DNA from: Blattamonas nauphoetae
Lineage: Eukaryota; Preaxostyla; Oxymonadida
Assembly (NCBI GenBank): GCA_033064195.1
Contig: JARBJD010000461.1
Location: forward strand, 1-47,577
Length of the DNA stretch: 47,577 bases
Direction of reading: 5' to 3'
In this document: one piece after another, positions 20,762 to 31,714 of the stretch
Position numbering within the stretch: position 1 is the stretch's first letter
How the letters are laid out: each line of letters begins with the position of its first letter
Notes under the pieces: generated by a model
The model's database searches: none
The model's input: only the letters and a program-made list of their open reading frames with translations
What the model was told of the DNA's origin: nothing
Made by a program: the position numbers and the translations under genes

Positions 20762-22799
20762 TCAGGGTTTTCCCGAATTGAATGCAATCGTCGATAAGAA
20801 GTCCATTGCGAGATCCCTCACGTCCCCAAGTGTCTCACTGTTCATCCCCACAACTCGCTGTTCGAACCCATCGTCCCACCCTTCTTCTCTCAAAACCACT
20901 TCTCGTCTCTTCTGTCGCTCTCGTTTGTTTTGATTCCATTCTTGTGTTCTGTGCAACATGCTTTCCATGACAAGCGCAAAGGGCTCTTCGTTCTCCATCT
21001 CGACCATTGTTTGGACTTCCCATTTCACAAGTTCTGCCACAATATCGGCGTCGTGTTCGTTCGAGCGAAGTTCCATGTTTTTGATGTGTTGGTGGATACA
21101 ACAGAGATCATTGTCGAGTTTAAGTGCGTCTTCTTCGTCCAGAATGAGTGTATCAGAATTGTTGAAGATGAAAGTGATGAATTGTTTAGCTGGTTCGAAC
21201 ACAGAAACACGAATGAGAGGATATTGGTCGAATTGGGCTTCCACATTTTCTCCGAACGGATCACACATGCACAGGATGAATCTGGTGAGTTGGAAAAGAA
21301 TCTTGGATTCCGAGAGAGGAAGAGAAACAAAATCGACTGTTTCAAACATCCTTTCAACAAGATTCGCCTCAATGAACTTTTTCTGCATCGTCGGAAACAT
21401 TATAATGATGTTTGAGATAGCCATCAAGATGTCTCGTCTGATGGTAGAGTGATTGAGCTTGAGAGAGTTGATAATGAGGTCAACGAAGGATGGATCGTCG
21501 AGGATGATGGTTTGGAAGGATGACTTGTCGGGATCTGTGATATTGGCTGTCAAATTGGCAAAGAATCTCCATCCATCATCCACAAAGTCTTCACATGCAT
21601 CTCGAAGGAGTTTCAGTGAGTCTCTCATTTGAGTGTCAACTGCAGACACCAAGGGAATGGTTGGAGAAGATTCGGAGGGAAGAGAAGCGATGAGGTTGTT
21701 GATTTTTGAGATGTTCGTGAGAATCGTTGTGAGAGCGTCTTTCACAAAGAGAATCAATTCTCGGATGATCTCGGAATCAATCTGAAATGAGAAGAAATGA
21801 AGGAAAGAGTCAAAACACACTGCGATGGGAGGATCTGCGGTCAAAAGAAGAGTTGGGATGAGGAACGAATATTCACAGAAGTTAAGGTTACGTGTGATGA
21901 TGAATGGATCATCTTTCGTGATCTGGATGTATTTTGGGAGGTGTGAAGGACTTGGGAGATTCGCCTGGAAGTCAGAGAAAAGAGATCGGAGTCTCTTTGT
22001 CACAGCGGCCAGGAATGAGAGACCAGAATATTGTTGGTGTGGGGAAGGAGATGGGAAGATGAGTGAGGGGAGAAGTGTGAGAGCAGGTGGATCTCGATGG
22101 AAAATGGAGTACAGAGCTTGAAGAGAGTGAAAGGCGATTCTGAAATGGGGAAAGAGAGAAATCCGAGCTAAAGTAGTGAGAACTGCAGGTGGAGGCGATG
22201 AAAGTCCAATCAAAACAAGTTGATAATTCATGAAGACTTTGTGCTGGAGAATTAACGTGTCCACGATTTCAGGTTCAGAGAAGAGTGATTCCATGCAAGA
22301 ACAACACTGAAAACAATTGAAGAAGAAGGAAGAAATCAACACACTGATTCCAATGCAGCACATGAAGACCAATCTCCGAATCGGGTGACGATGAAAGAAG
22401 GGATTTCAGACGAAAGCGATGAGCGAACGAACGAGGGCGATTTCGAATCTGAAAGAAAGCAAGAAAGACATTCATCATCACATCAAAGAAAAACACAAAC
22501 ACAAAATCTCAAATAATTTCATCAGTTCAGCCTGAACGCGAGAATGAACAAATGAGAAAAGGAGAGACTAGAAGTCGAGATGAATGGGTTCCACAACACA
22601 GTGGAGACAGAAATCGACACCAATCATTAAAACTGTCATCCGGTCCACTTGCTAAAACACATCCGAAACAATCAACAACAAATCGATGAAGAAAACAAAA
22701 GTACAGACCAGACGCCACGTTCTGCAACTGTTGGAGTGTGGCAACAACAATGTCTTCATCCTCACAGTTTAATCTTTCGAGAAGGGTTGGAATGTTCAA
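20762..22799 (-). CDS. Helical-repeat (ARM/HEAT-like) protein, unknown function
   Basis: The large last exon is 22306-20762 (515 codons). Two upstream exons fit in frame: 22448-22345 and 22531-22498, with introns of 38 and 49 nt. A further exon at 22799-22709 reads LNIPTLLERLNCEDEDIVVA and probably belongs, but its junction to the next exon is not resolved, and the true start may lie near 22,855 or further up. The protein is almost entirely amphipathic helices in ~40-residue steps (DPSFVDLIINSLKL, IRRDILMAISNIIIMF), like armadillo/HEAT proteins. The C-terminal ~80 residues are charged and helical (EEGWDDGFEQRVVGMN). There is no catalytic motif. It may be a scaffold; I recognise the style from large oxymonad families, not a named orthologue. 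Confidence 0.6.
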
Positions 22800-23627
22800 C
22801 TGAGATACAGATAGAGAGAAACGAGGAGAAAACGACAGACACCATTCCATGAAGTTTCTCTCGTGACCTGACTAGTCACCGAGGTAGCATCCAGCGTTGA
22901 TAGTTTGGGATGCATCAAATTGTTACCGGATCCGCTTTGAGAGTAGATGCGCCATTCGGGAACACGATATGGGTGAGATCATCACATTCTTGAATTCTCA
23001 CCTCGAACTGGGCATTGAACAATAGAGTGGCTTCACAAATCAGAGAAACGACATAAATGAAAACCAGATCACACAGCCGGACGGAGGGAATTGAATGAAG
23101 AGATGGGCAAAATTTTGACAATTTAGACAGTAGTTTCTTTTTCACAAAAACCGGAGAAATTTTTTATCCATGAAATCGAGTGAAGTGAGTGAAGAAATGT
23201 TTACAAGGCCTTTTCAATCCAAGAATTGGCTCAGATTCTCTTGGGAGCCGCTGTTTTCTGGCATTGGTTTTCGTCTCTTTCTTTGAGAGGTTCTACATTG
23301 TGTAGAAGTGAGATGTGTATCATGAATCATTTTAGTCAGGATTTATCTAACTATGGTCAATTTTGGAGGCCGAATGGACGACACCATAGAAGATAGAGGA
23401 TGGATTTCTTTTTTCACAACCCATTCCCAACACCTCCATCCTAGAGATCTAATCCAAAAAAAGTGGTTCAATGAGTCGAAAAATGTGATGGAAGACAATT
23501 GAGACACATTACACCTCCGATTAAAGCATCTCAGATTGATCAAACCAAAGTGTCTAATTTGTCAAATTTTTGCCCAGATTTGGGATGGATAGTTCGAAAG
23601 AAAAGAAGATGGCTTGATCAAGTTGAA
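22800..23627. other. Interval with possible 5' exons of the helical-repeat gene
   Basis: On the minus strand a frame from 23145 (MKKKLLSKLSKFCPSLHSI) runs to a GTGAG donor-like site near 23002, and a short exon-like piece ends at the GTGTCTG donor near 22850. Either could be a 5' exon of the minus-strand helical-repeat gene. Nothing else is seen between 23145 and 23627. Confidence 0.3.
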
Positions 23628-24880
23628 ATGCAAGCTCAACCCAACCAAAACGTATCTACTCTCTTTTCTATGTTCTCACTCGTTTCTCTCCTTCTTATCT
23701 TGACTTTAGGCTTTGGACGCTGAGGGTGAGGGACGCCAGCCTTTCATCAAGATTGGAGTTAGTTCATCTTTCTTCTTCATCATCACTCTCATCATAATTC
23801 TTGTTTAGGAAAAGCCATCGATTGATTTGGCTATAGATGAACTCTCAACTGTTGGGAGAACACCAGAAGCGCACCTTCAGTCGAAGATCTGGCAGAACAT
23901 CCCTCTCCTTCTGCGAGACTGGAATAGTAGTGTAGATGAGAACAAGATGAAGCAACTGTTGAAGACAATGAACATTATTCTTCAGGGTGCTTGCGAGGAT
24001 GAAGTAAGAATACTCAATCGAGACATCCTGAAATCTTCCCTTGAAGCAATGCTAACGACTCAAAATTTGAATCAATCGACGAAACTTTATATTAATCTTT
24101 GTTTGACCTCATTATCTGAACTCCACAATGGTCCGATGATTCTTATTGAAAAGGATGTCTTCAACAGAATGGAAACGTCATTCTTAGAACCGACAAACGA
24201 GAGCGATGAAAGAAAACAGCAGATAGAAGCGAATACAGCGAAGATCGAACAATTGCAAAAGCAGATCGAGGCGTTTGAAAGGCAGCGGGCGGAGGAAGAA
24301 GAGCAACGCCGCTGCGGAGTCCCCGTCCACGTTGGAACGTCGTGCATCACCACACTCGACGAGACGGTCCACGAGGTGACAGGGACAGAGCTGAGACAGA
24401 AAGTCGCACTGGAGGGAGCGTCGTGGAGAACGGCCTTCACTCGTCCGCTCGACAAGGGAGAGTGGGAGCTGAAGATCAACGGGAAGGATGGCACACTGGA
24501 GGACGTGCGTATGTTTCGGCCTTTCTTCACTCTTCGCAGGCCTTGGCTTCCTCAAGCACCCTCTCCCCGACGATGCAGTGTCGAAGCTGTGTGGGCTTGC
24601 GGAGGGCGACGTTGGAGGGTACTTCCGCTTGGACGGGGGGAGCATGTGGTTCGGAGGGATCGAATTCAAGCCGACAGGAACAAACAAGAAGTGTGATCGA
24701 GTTGGGCAGACAGCAGCGATTCGAGTGAACATGATGACAAAAGAAGCTCGACTGTTTGTGGACGATGAGGAACAGCCTGGGATCTTCACCGGCATCCCTT
24801 CCCCTCTCTGCCTCGCAATCTCAACCGGTGGAGACATCAAAACCGTTCAGATTCTCGGACTCAATCAATTCAAGGCATGA
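23628..24880 (+). CDS. Helical-repeat plus SPRY-like protein
   Basis: Four exons (23628-23651, 23710-23757, 23809-24508, 24540-24880; introns of 58, 51 and 31 nt) sum to 1113 nt, 370 residues. The start MQAQPNQN is chosen because it joins in phase 0 to ALDAEGEGRQPF and EKPSIDLAIDEL. Residues ~30-150 are helical-repeat-like (LKTMNIILQGACEDEVRIL). Then comes a short coiled coil (QQIEANTAKIEQLQKQIEAF) and a C-terminal beta domain (~190-370) with features of the SPRY-like fold (MWFGGIEFKPTG, EARLFVDDEEQPGIFTGIP). That domain resembles the modules of the pseudokinase at 34,298-38,830, so a shared protein-binding role is likely. There is no catalytic motif and no close named orthologue. Confidence 0.65.
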
Positions 24881-25256
24881 TGTGTCCCACACACCATGTC
24901 AACTCGCAACCTTTCTCTCTTCTTTCACAGACATCTTTATCATAGACCGTTTTTCTAATTGAAATCTAGTTCGTACTCTCCTTTGTTGATTGGAAGAATG
25001 AATGCTGTTCTCCACTGGTTTTCTCCTACACGTGATCTGACCCATTTCGGTGTTCTTTTCAGATTCTGAGCCAGATGTCGGGAGTGATGAACAAAACACA
25101 GAAGCCGCTCCTTGTCGACTGTCATAGGACGATTGTTGGAACGATCTCGCCGTCCACGTTCTTTTTGTTACTGGATCTTGAAGGAATGAATCGATCTGAC
25201 TTTATTACAAACCATCAGATGAAATAAAGAAGGATGAATACAACACTATGACAGCC

Positions 25257-26246
25257 TTAATGAGAATTATGATTGTTTGAGAGTTGGACGACTCGGAGCG
25301 GCTTTCTTTTCTCAAGAACGATCCAAGTGAGTCGGCGCGAGTGTGAGTCTGGAGCATCGTCGCTTTGAGAGGGATGTCCGCATTCCCCACTCGCTGATTG
25401 TTGGGCATTGTGTTGTCGAGGAGACACATGATGTCCACTTTCAGATTGCCTCGGAGCCTCGGATGTTGATGGATCGATTTGCGCAGGAACAAGCGATGAT
25501 CCACCATGACTTTTCTCAGAGAACCCTGCTGTATCTTTGCCGAGATCATTGTCTTTTCCCAACGCTGTCTGAGCGCTCAGTTGGCGTTGATGTTCTGAAG
25601 ATTCGACCGAGGAAGTACCAGCCATTTTGGCCACTTTTTGATTTCTGATATGATGAGATACAGCACCATGTTGACTGTCTTGGCGAGATCTCGCTTCGAT
25701 GTCCTGAACACGCTCAGGAACCAGTGTATTTGGTGTAGTCGGTCTAGGAACAGTTCCAGATTGCTCTGTGGACGTGGATGATACATTCAAGTAATTTTTG
25801 GCGACTTCTTTCACGTTAACAGTCGAGGCTATCGGTGTATGAACAGGAAGAGACACTGGTTCATTTTGCGGAAATTTGACAAGTGGTTTCGGCTTAATGT
25901 CTGTCGATTTTTGGGATGGAGAGGAAGAAAAAGGTTTGGGTGAAGATGAACTGTTAGTTGATGAATTGAGTCTCGGTGATGGTGAGGTCGATGTATTCTT
26001 TCCTTTGCTTGTTCCTTTCTTTGAGCTGGATGAATTTTGTTTTTTCATGGCAAGTTCCACTAAAAGGAGACACAGGTGTGAAGAAAGGAGAGAATATAGA
26101 CCATATGTGACTTTGTGAGGTGGTTTGAGAGTTTGTGATGTGTTTAATGAATCAGGTGAAGATGACGACGCTGAATCCATCAATTGGACCGAACTCGCTC
26201 CTTCTGAATGGACGACATTTGGTGATTCTGACATCACGAAGGGCAA
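25257..26246 (-). CDS. Serine-rich low-complexity protein, unknown
   Basis: Two exons (26246-26102 and 26059-25257; a 42-nt intron GTCTAT...TTTTAG) give 948 nt, 315 residues. The first exon encodes a Ser-rich head (MSESPNVVHSEGASS). The second encodes Ser/Thr/Pro/Lys-rich low complexity (KKGTSKGKNTSTSPSPR) and then a Gln/His/Ser-rich tail. No folded domain or membrane span is visible after splicing. It is probably disordered and heavily phosphorylated, but this is inference from composition. It is head-to-head with the PSMD9-like gene, 94 bp between starts, and converges with the helical/SPRY gene. The 3' end could continue in further exons. Confidence 0.45.
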   Translation of the reverse strand: MPFVMSESPNVVHSEGASSVQLMDSASSSSPDSLNTSQTLKPPHKVTYGLYSLLSSHLCLLLVELAMKKQNSSSSKKGTSKGKNTSTSPSPRLNSSTNSSSSPKPFSSSPSQKSTDIKPKPLVKFPQNEPVSLPVHTPIASTVNVKEVAKNYLNVSSTSTEQSGTVPRPTTPNTLVPERVQDIEARSRQDSQHGAVSHHIRNQKVAKMAGTSSVESSEHQRQLSAQTALGKDNDLGKDTAGFSEKSHGGSSLVPAQIDPSTSEAPRQSESGHHVSPRQHNAQQSASGECGHPSQSDDAPDSHSRRLTWIVLEKRKPLRVVQLSNNHNSH

Positions 26247-26340
26247 TGACGAATGAGAGTCAGGACTGGACCATAAACAACAAAACCTCTCGCCTCATCT
26301 CATTACTCCATACTTATTCTCGCACTAATTTCCCTCAAAC

Positions 26341-26826
26341 ATGACTTCACTTATTGATGAGTACCATTCCACATATGCTCTTCTTCAGGAATTGATGCAA
26401 CGACGAACATCAATCAGTTCTGAAATTGAAGGTTTACGCGCCTACTTGGAAACACCTGTATCCTCCGCTGTCTTCTCTTCTCTCTTCACCATCCCCTTCT
26501 TTGGTCACTCAAGACAGGAAAAGGTTATTCAGGTGTCAACAATTTTCCGATTGCTCAATCATCTCAATCCCCATTTTCACTGAATAGGTGGTTTAATTGA
26601 TGAAGAAGGTTACCCAATTGCTGGAGTTGATATTGTTACCATTCGACAATCTCGAAATCGACATGCTTGTTTGCTTTACCACATTTTTGTCACTCACCAT
26701 CTTTCAGGTCTTCAAAATGACTTCTCACAATGTATGAAAGACATCGAAGAGAACTTAGGTAAACTCCATGAACTTTCACGCAAAATTAAAGATGCAGGAC
26801 TCGAAGTTCCGCGTCTAACACCGTGA
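26341..26826 (+). CDS. PSMD9: 26S proteasome assembly chaperone PSMD9/Nas2, lacking PDZ
   Basis: PSMD9/Nas2 escorts Rpt5 (and Rpt4) during assembly of the proteasome base. Four exons (26341-26457, 26514-26532, 26588-26668, 26708-26826) sum to 336 nt, 111 residues. Exon 2 is a 19-nt microexon and introns are 56, 55 and 39 nt. The helical hairpin LLQELMQRRTSISSEIEGL is followed by LIDEEGYPIAGVDIVTIRQ and NRHACLQNDFSQCMKDIEE, closely matching the family's LVDxEGYPRxDVDxxxVRxxR and LxNDxKxxMxxIE pattern. The frame then ends at PRLTP, so the C-terminal PDZ domain of animal and yeast proteins (total ~220 residues) is absent. The ABCC gene converges from the other side with 79 bp between stops. Confidence 0.85.
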
Positions 26827-26905
26827 TCATGACAATTGATTTTGTGAAGCAAAATATTGGCTGAAATCTATTTCTGAAAGGTCTCAAACTTAAAATATTC
26901 AAAAT

Positions 26906-29900
26906 TCAATTGTTCAACGATTGTATCAGAGCGTTAAAAGCAGAATCTGGATTCGCCTTCAGGTTCTCAGGGGTGTCGAACTCAGAGAGATATCCCTGGT
27001 CCATAAGCTGCGAAAAATAATGCAAGGGTTTGATCATGAGAGAGAGAATGCAGACAAAAGAATAAGAAAGCTGATAACGAGGAAGGAAGGCGAATAGACA
27101 AAATAATCTGAGAGGAATGGAATGAGGATCCAACACACCAAGATTCTCGTCGAATCCATGATTGTGTTGAGGCGATGTGCAACGACAATCACTGTCTGCT
27201 CCTTAAACTGTTCCCGAATCGTCCGCTGGATCTTCGCATCCGTCTCCACATCCACATTCGCTGTGGCCTCGTCCATCACCACCACTCGGCAGTTGTTGAG
27301 AATGGCACGTCCAAAGCACAGCAGCTGTCGCTGTCCAGCCGAGAAGTTGCTTCCTCCCTCAGCCACTTGAGAATCCAGGCCGAAGGGAAGACTAGCAACC
27401 ACGTCGCGCATCTCGATCATCTCCAGCACTTCCCAGATCCGGTCGTCGCTGGCCTTTCCAGCAATGTCCATGTTGTACCGCACTGTTCCCGTGAAGAGTG
27501 TTGGGTCTTGTGGAATGATTGCCACTGACCTTCGGACTCGATGGATGTTCACTTTTGAGATGTCCACCCCATCGATCAGAATTCGCCCGCTGTTCGGCTC
27601 GTCGTTTGGGTCCGCATCAACTGGGAACCCCGTCTTCATGTCGATCATTCTGGGGGCAAGTTTGGGATCGAGCTCGACGAGACGGAAGAGGACAAACAGA
27701 AGCGACGACTTCCCTGCTCCTGTTCGACCACACACTCCGATCTTCTCGCCTCCCTTGATCTCGAAGTTCACTCCCTTCAGAACGAACGGAAGGCCTGGCC
27801 GATATTTGAACTTGACCGCGTCGAACGTCACGTCTCCAACGGGCGGCCAGCTCTCTGGCACTTCCACCTCGCTTCCCTGCGCCTCTTGTGGGAGTTTGGA
27901 GGAGTAGAACTTGATTCGATCAAACGAAGTCATTTTGGACTCCAGCTCGACGTTCTGCTGGATGAGGTTGATGCCGAGCATGGTGAAGATCATCGACGAC
28001 ATGATGGCCACCGACAGGCGGGCAGCGTCCATGAAGAACCAGCCGATGATCATCACGCCTGTGTACAGCGCAGAGGAGATGAACGAGGCGTAGAGCGAGG
28101 CCCACTTCTGCCCTTCGCGGAAGAGCACGAAGCGAGTGGTCCATTCATCGTTGAGCTCGTTGAACTTCTCCTTCCACTCTTCTTCCCGTCCGTAGCTTCT
28201 GATGGTGGTGAGGCCAGCCCCAGTGATGGTCTCGGAGAAGTGGGAGAGGACAGGAGAGCGAGAGATCGACTCCAAACGCTGCAGATTTCGGGAAACACGC
28301 GCATAGAGCATCAGAACGAGGATGTACAGCACGAGGATCGGAATTCCAATCGCCAGAAACCACGCCGTGTCGATGACAATGACGACAATCTGCCCGACCA
28401 GCCCCACCCACATGGTGAGGACTTGGATGAGATTGTTTGCGAGGAACTGGTCGACCTGCGGGATGTCGCCTGTGAAGCGGTTGAGGATTCGCCCCATCGG
28501 AGTGGTGTCGAAGAACGAGGACGGGCAGTCCATCACGCGGTCCATCAGCACTTGATGGTTGATCCGCGCCGACCGGCCGACCATCGCAGCGGTCATGAAG
28601 GAGCGGGCGAAGAGGAGGACGAAGGTGCCGATTCCGAAGAAGCCGTAAATGCCGATCTTCCACCAGAAGTCGATGTTCATGTATTCCGTGGTCGACCCGA
28701 TCTTGCCCAGCCACCACTGCGACGCGGGGGAGACGGACTCGCCAATCGCCAAGTAGAGTATGAAGGGGATGATGAGCACAGTGGGCATGAGGGTCTTGAA
28801 GTAGAGGTAGTACGACCTGGGCGAGATGGCACCCGTCTCCTGCTCCTCCTCGGTCATGATCTGCTTCGCGAACTCCTCGTCGGTCTTCTCCTCCTCTTTC
28901 ACTTCGACGTCCTTCTTCTTCGCCTGCTTGCCGTCCTTCTTGCCCTCGCTTTTGATGATGAACTCGTCGAAGTTGATGCCCTGCCCTTTCAGCTCGCCGT
29001 ACGTGCCCTGCCCGATGATCCGCCCCGTCTCCAGCACAATCACTTTGTCTGCGCGATCCAGAAACTGCAGCTGGTTCGTCATCAGAATCACTGTCTTCCC
29101 CTTCAGAACACCGCAGATGCACTCGTCCATCAGGAAACGCCCGACATGCGCGTCGACGGCGGAGAGGGGGTCGTCGAGGATGATGATGTCCTTGTCCGAG
29201 TACACAGCTCGTGCAAGCTGGATTCTCGCCTTCTGCCCTCCACTCATGTTCACTCCCTTCTCGCCAATCGCTGTCTCGTCTCCTGCTGCGAAGATCTTGA
29301 AATCAGGCTCCAGCGCACAGACATGCACAGTGTTCCAATACTTCTCTTCTTCGAACTCCGCGTTGAACACAATGTTCCCTCTGACGGTGTTGTTGTTGAT
29401 CCACGGCGTCTGCGGACAGTACGTGATCTTCCCGTCGATTCGGATTGTTCCAGATATCTTCTCAATGTCGCCCACAATCGCCGAGCCGAGCGACGACTTC
29501 CCACATCCGACCGGTCCGACAATCATTGTGAGGGATCCTTTTGGGATGGAGATGTTGACATCGCTCAGTGCTGGCCCGTCCTTCCCACTCATCGCTGTCG
29601 ACGAGCGGGATGGTGACGGCGAGTTGGACAGCGGTGTTTGGTTGGACGACGCGTCGTCGTTCCCCTCTGTCGACGACGCGTCCTGGGCCTGTTTGAAAAG
29701 CGTGTCGTTTGAGTCCGAGCGAGGGTATTCGGACGCCCCGAGCTCAGACGGTGTGGAGGTGGGCTCGGGGTTGGCTGGGGGAACTTGGGTCATTTCGGCG
29801 TTGGCCTGGTCTGAAGGAACGGTGGTGTTCCTCTCCCTCTTGGCTGCTGCTTGTCGAGCTTCCTTCTTCCTCTTCTCAGCCTCTTTCTTCAGTTGCTCCG

Positions 29901-31680
29901 TCTCGGCTCCGGTCATTGGAATGGCTGGAGCAGCTCCCCACTTGAACTCTCCGCCTGAAATCTCGAGGGCGTTTTCAGGGTCCGACGGCTTGCTATCCTC
30001 GCCAGACGCGACCTCCTCCATCTCCGGAAGGAACAAATATTGCTGCAAGCGACGGAGATTCACGTTCATCATCGCTCCTGCTTGGAGGAACATCGGCATC
30101 ATCGTCGTGGGCTGGGTGATCATCTGAAGATAGCCCATGTTGGGCATAACAACGGTAGCGAACACAATAGGGTCGTCAGATTTCACAGCACAGTAAACGG
30201 AGAAGGTCGACATGTTCACAATGACAGAAGAGGTTCGCATGACAGCGGCCATGAATTGGAACAGAAGGATCATCTTCTGGATGGAAGCGATTTGCAAAAA
30301 GCGGGGCTTGTTGATGGTTGCCTTGAAGACCTCTTCCAAACCTGAATATTTGACGACACGGATGCCTTGGAAGGTTTCGTTTGTGATTTTGTTTCGCAGA
30401 TCGTTGTGAGCCATGTATTCTTTGATATATCCAATTGCTCCCGAAATAATGAAGAAGTTGGGGATGAGAATAACGAAAGACGCCCCAAGAGCGACAAGAA
30501 CAATCCATTGGAAATCGATGATGAGAAAAATGAGTGGGACGACGATGTACACAGGCAGCACAAAGATCATCAGAAACAACGGCATCATCTCGGCAATAAT
30601 ACGAGAATCAGCAGAAACGAGAGAAAGGATTCTCCCGGAGTCGGCAGAGCCGGCTGATGCCATATTCTTGATTCTGAAGACTTTGTCGTATAACGCGCCC
30701 ACCAACGACGATCTCATTCGAGCAGAGAAGTGGAAAATCATTCTGTTGGCCAATGTGTCACACAGGGCGGAACCAGAAGGCGCCAAAATAAGAAGAATTG
30801 CGTATACAAATGGAAATGGTTCAGGATCGACTGGAAGCTTGTTCTGTTCGATGACATCCTTTCTGGCAATCGCAGTAAGCACACCCTTCGAAAGAAATGG
30901 CTGCATGACACTGATGCCAGTGCTGAGGGGGAGAAGAGGGAAAAGAGTGTGAGCAAATTTATCCGAAATTGTCCGGTGACAGAATGGATAAGAATTGGGG
31001 GACTAGCGTTGGGACATACTATATATAGAGAAAGATAAGTCCTAATGCCACTTGGTAAGAGGCTTGTGTTGTGAGGAGGATCTTCATGAGACTTGGGATC
31101 TTGGGTGGTTTCTCCTTCGAACTAGGTTCAATAGAAGAAAAGAGAAAGCATACTCTGGATTGATTGCCTTTCTTTGGTCATATTCTTGGCGGATTGGATC
31201 GTATGTGATGAAAAGAGGACGAAATTTGGCAAGGAATTTAGAGGTTGCAGGTTTTGCTCGATTCTTAGACATGCATTGTGGCATATCTTCATCCATCAAT
31301 GGTGAACACTTGCAAACGAGGGGGAAAACAAAGCACATGAACAGATTCGCGAACCAGAAATGTTGTTCTTCGAGATTTGGCTTTCGTTCAAATTCTGTCA
31401 ATTTTCGTGTGTTTGATGAATCTTCTGGAGGGTTGGTTGGTGCTTTTGGAGCAGGAGTAGTCATTTGAGACGGAGATGCCGTCTGGTGAACGGTTGGAGA
31501 AGAAGGGGCCTCTGTTGTCTCTTCATTCTTCTCGTTTGCACGTTGAGCTGCTGGTTGGAAGATCATCTCTTCTTCTTTCACGGGTTTCTCATCATTGGAC
31601 GAATTCACAGGATTGCTTTCGGTTGGTTCGATGGACGGTTGGACAGAGGCTTCTTCTGACATTGTCTCAACTTGGCCCAT
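26906..31680 (-). CDS. ABC transporter, subfamily C (MRP-like)
   Basis: It is expected to export organic anions or conjugates using ATP. Exons 31680-31154, 31121-31020, 30922-27139 and 27007-26906 (introns 32, 97 and 131 nt) sum to 4515 nt, 1504 residues, the usual ABCC size. Splicing joins NPD to SKEKPPKIPSLMKILL and restores the first membrane helix. Order: disordered N-terminus, TMD1, NBD1 (Walker A GPVGCGKSS ~678, MSGGQ ~767, Walker B IIILDDPLSAVD ~789), charged linker, TMD2, NBD2 (GRTGAGKSS ~1276, FSAGQ ~1404, VVVMDEATANVD ~1427). NBD1 has Asp after the Walker B Asp while NBD2 has Glu, the asymmetric site arrangement of ABCC proteins. There is no extra TMD0. The last exon supplies MDQGYLSEFDTPENL. 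Long plus-strand frames inside it are shadows. Confidence 0.92.
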
Positions 31681-31714
31681 TCATCTCTTTCATTGATCCA
31701 TTAACCACTATTCA
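31681..31714. promoter_or_regulatory. 34-bp shared upstream region of two divergent genes
   Basis: Only 34 bp separate the start codons of the ABCC gene (minus, 31680) and the metallophosphoesterase gene (plus, 31715). Any core promoter must lie here or overlap coding sequence. No TATA-like box stands out. The inference rests on the two start assignments. Confidence 0.4.

Noticed and set aside
28145-29122. 325-codon minus-strand frame overlapping the ABCC gene in another frame
   Set aside because: Arg/His/Asp-rich shadow of the transporter frame with no independent start or motif.
27886-29616. A 576-codon plus-strand frame inside the ABCC transporter
   Set aside because: It is antisense to well-conserved NBD and TMD sequence and has no domain; long shadows are expected in this GC-richer coding region.
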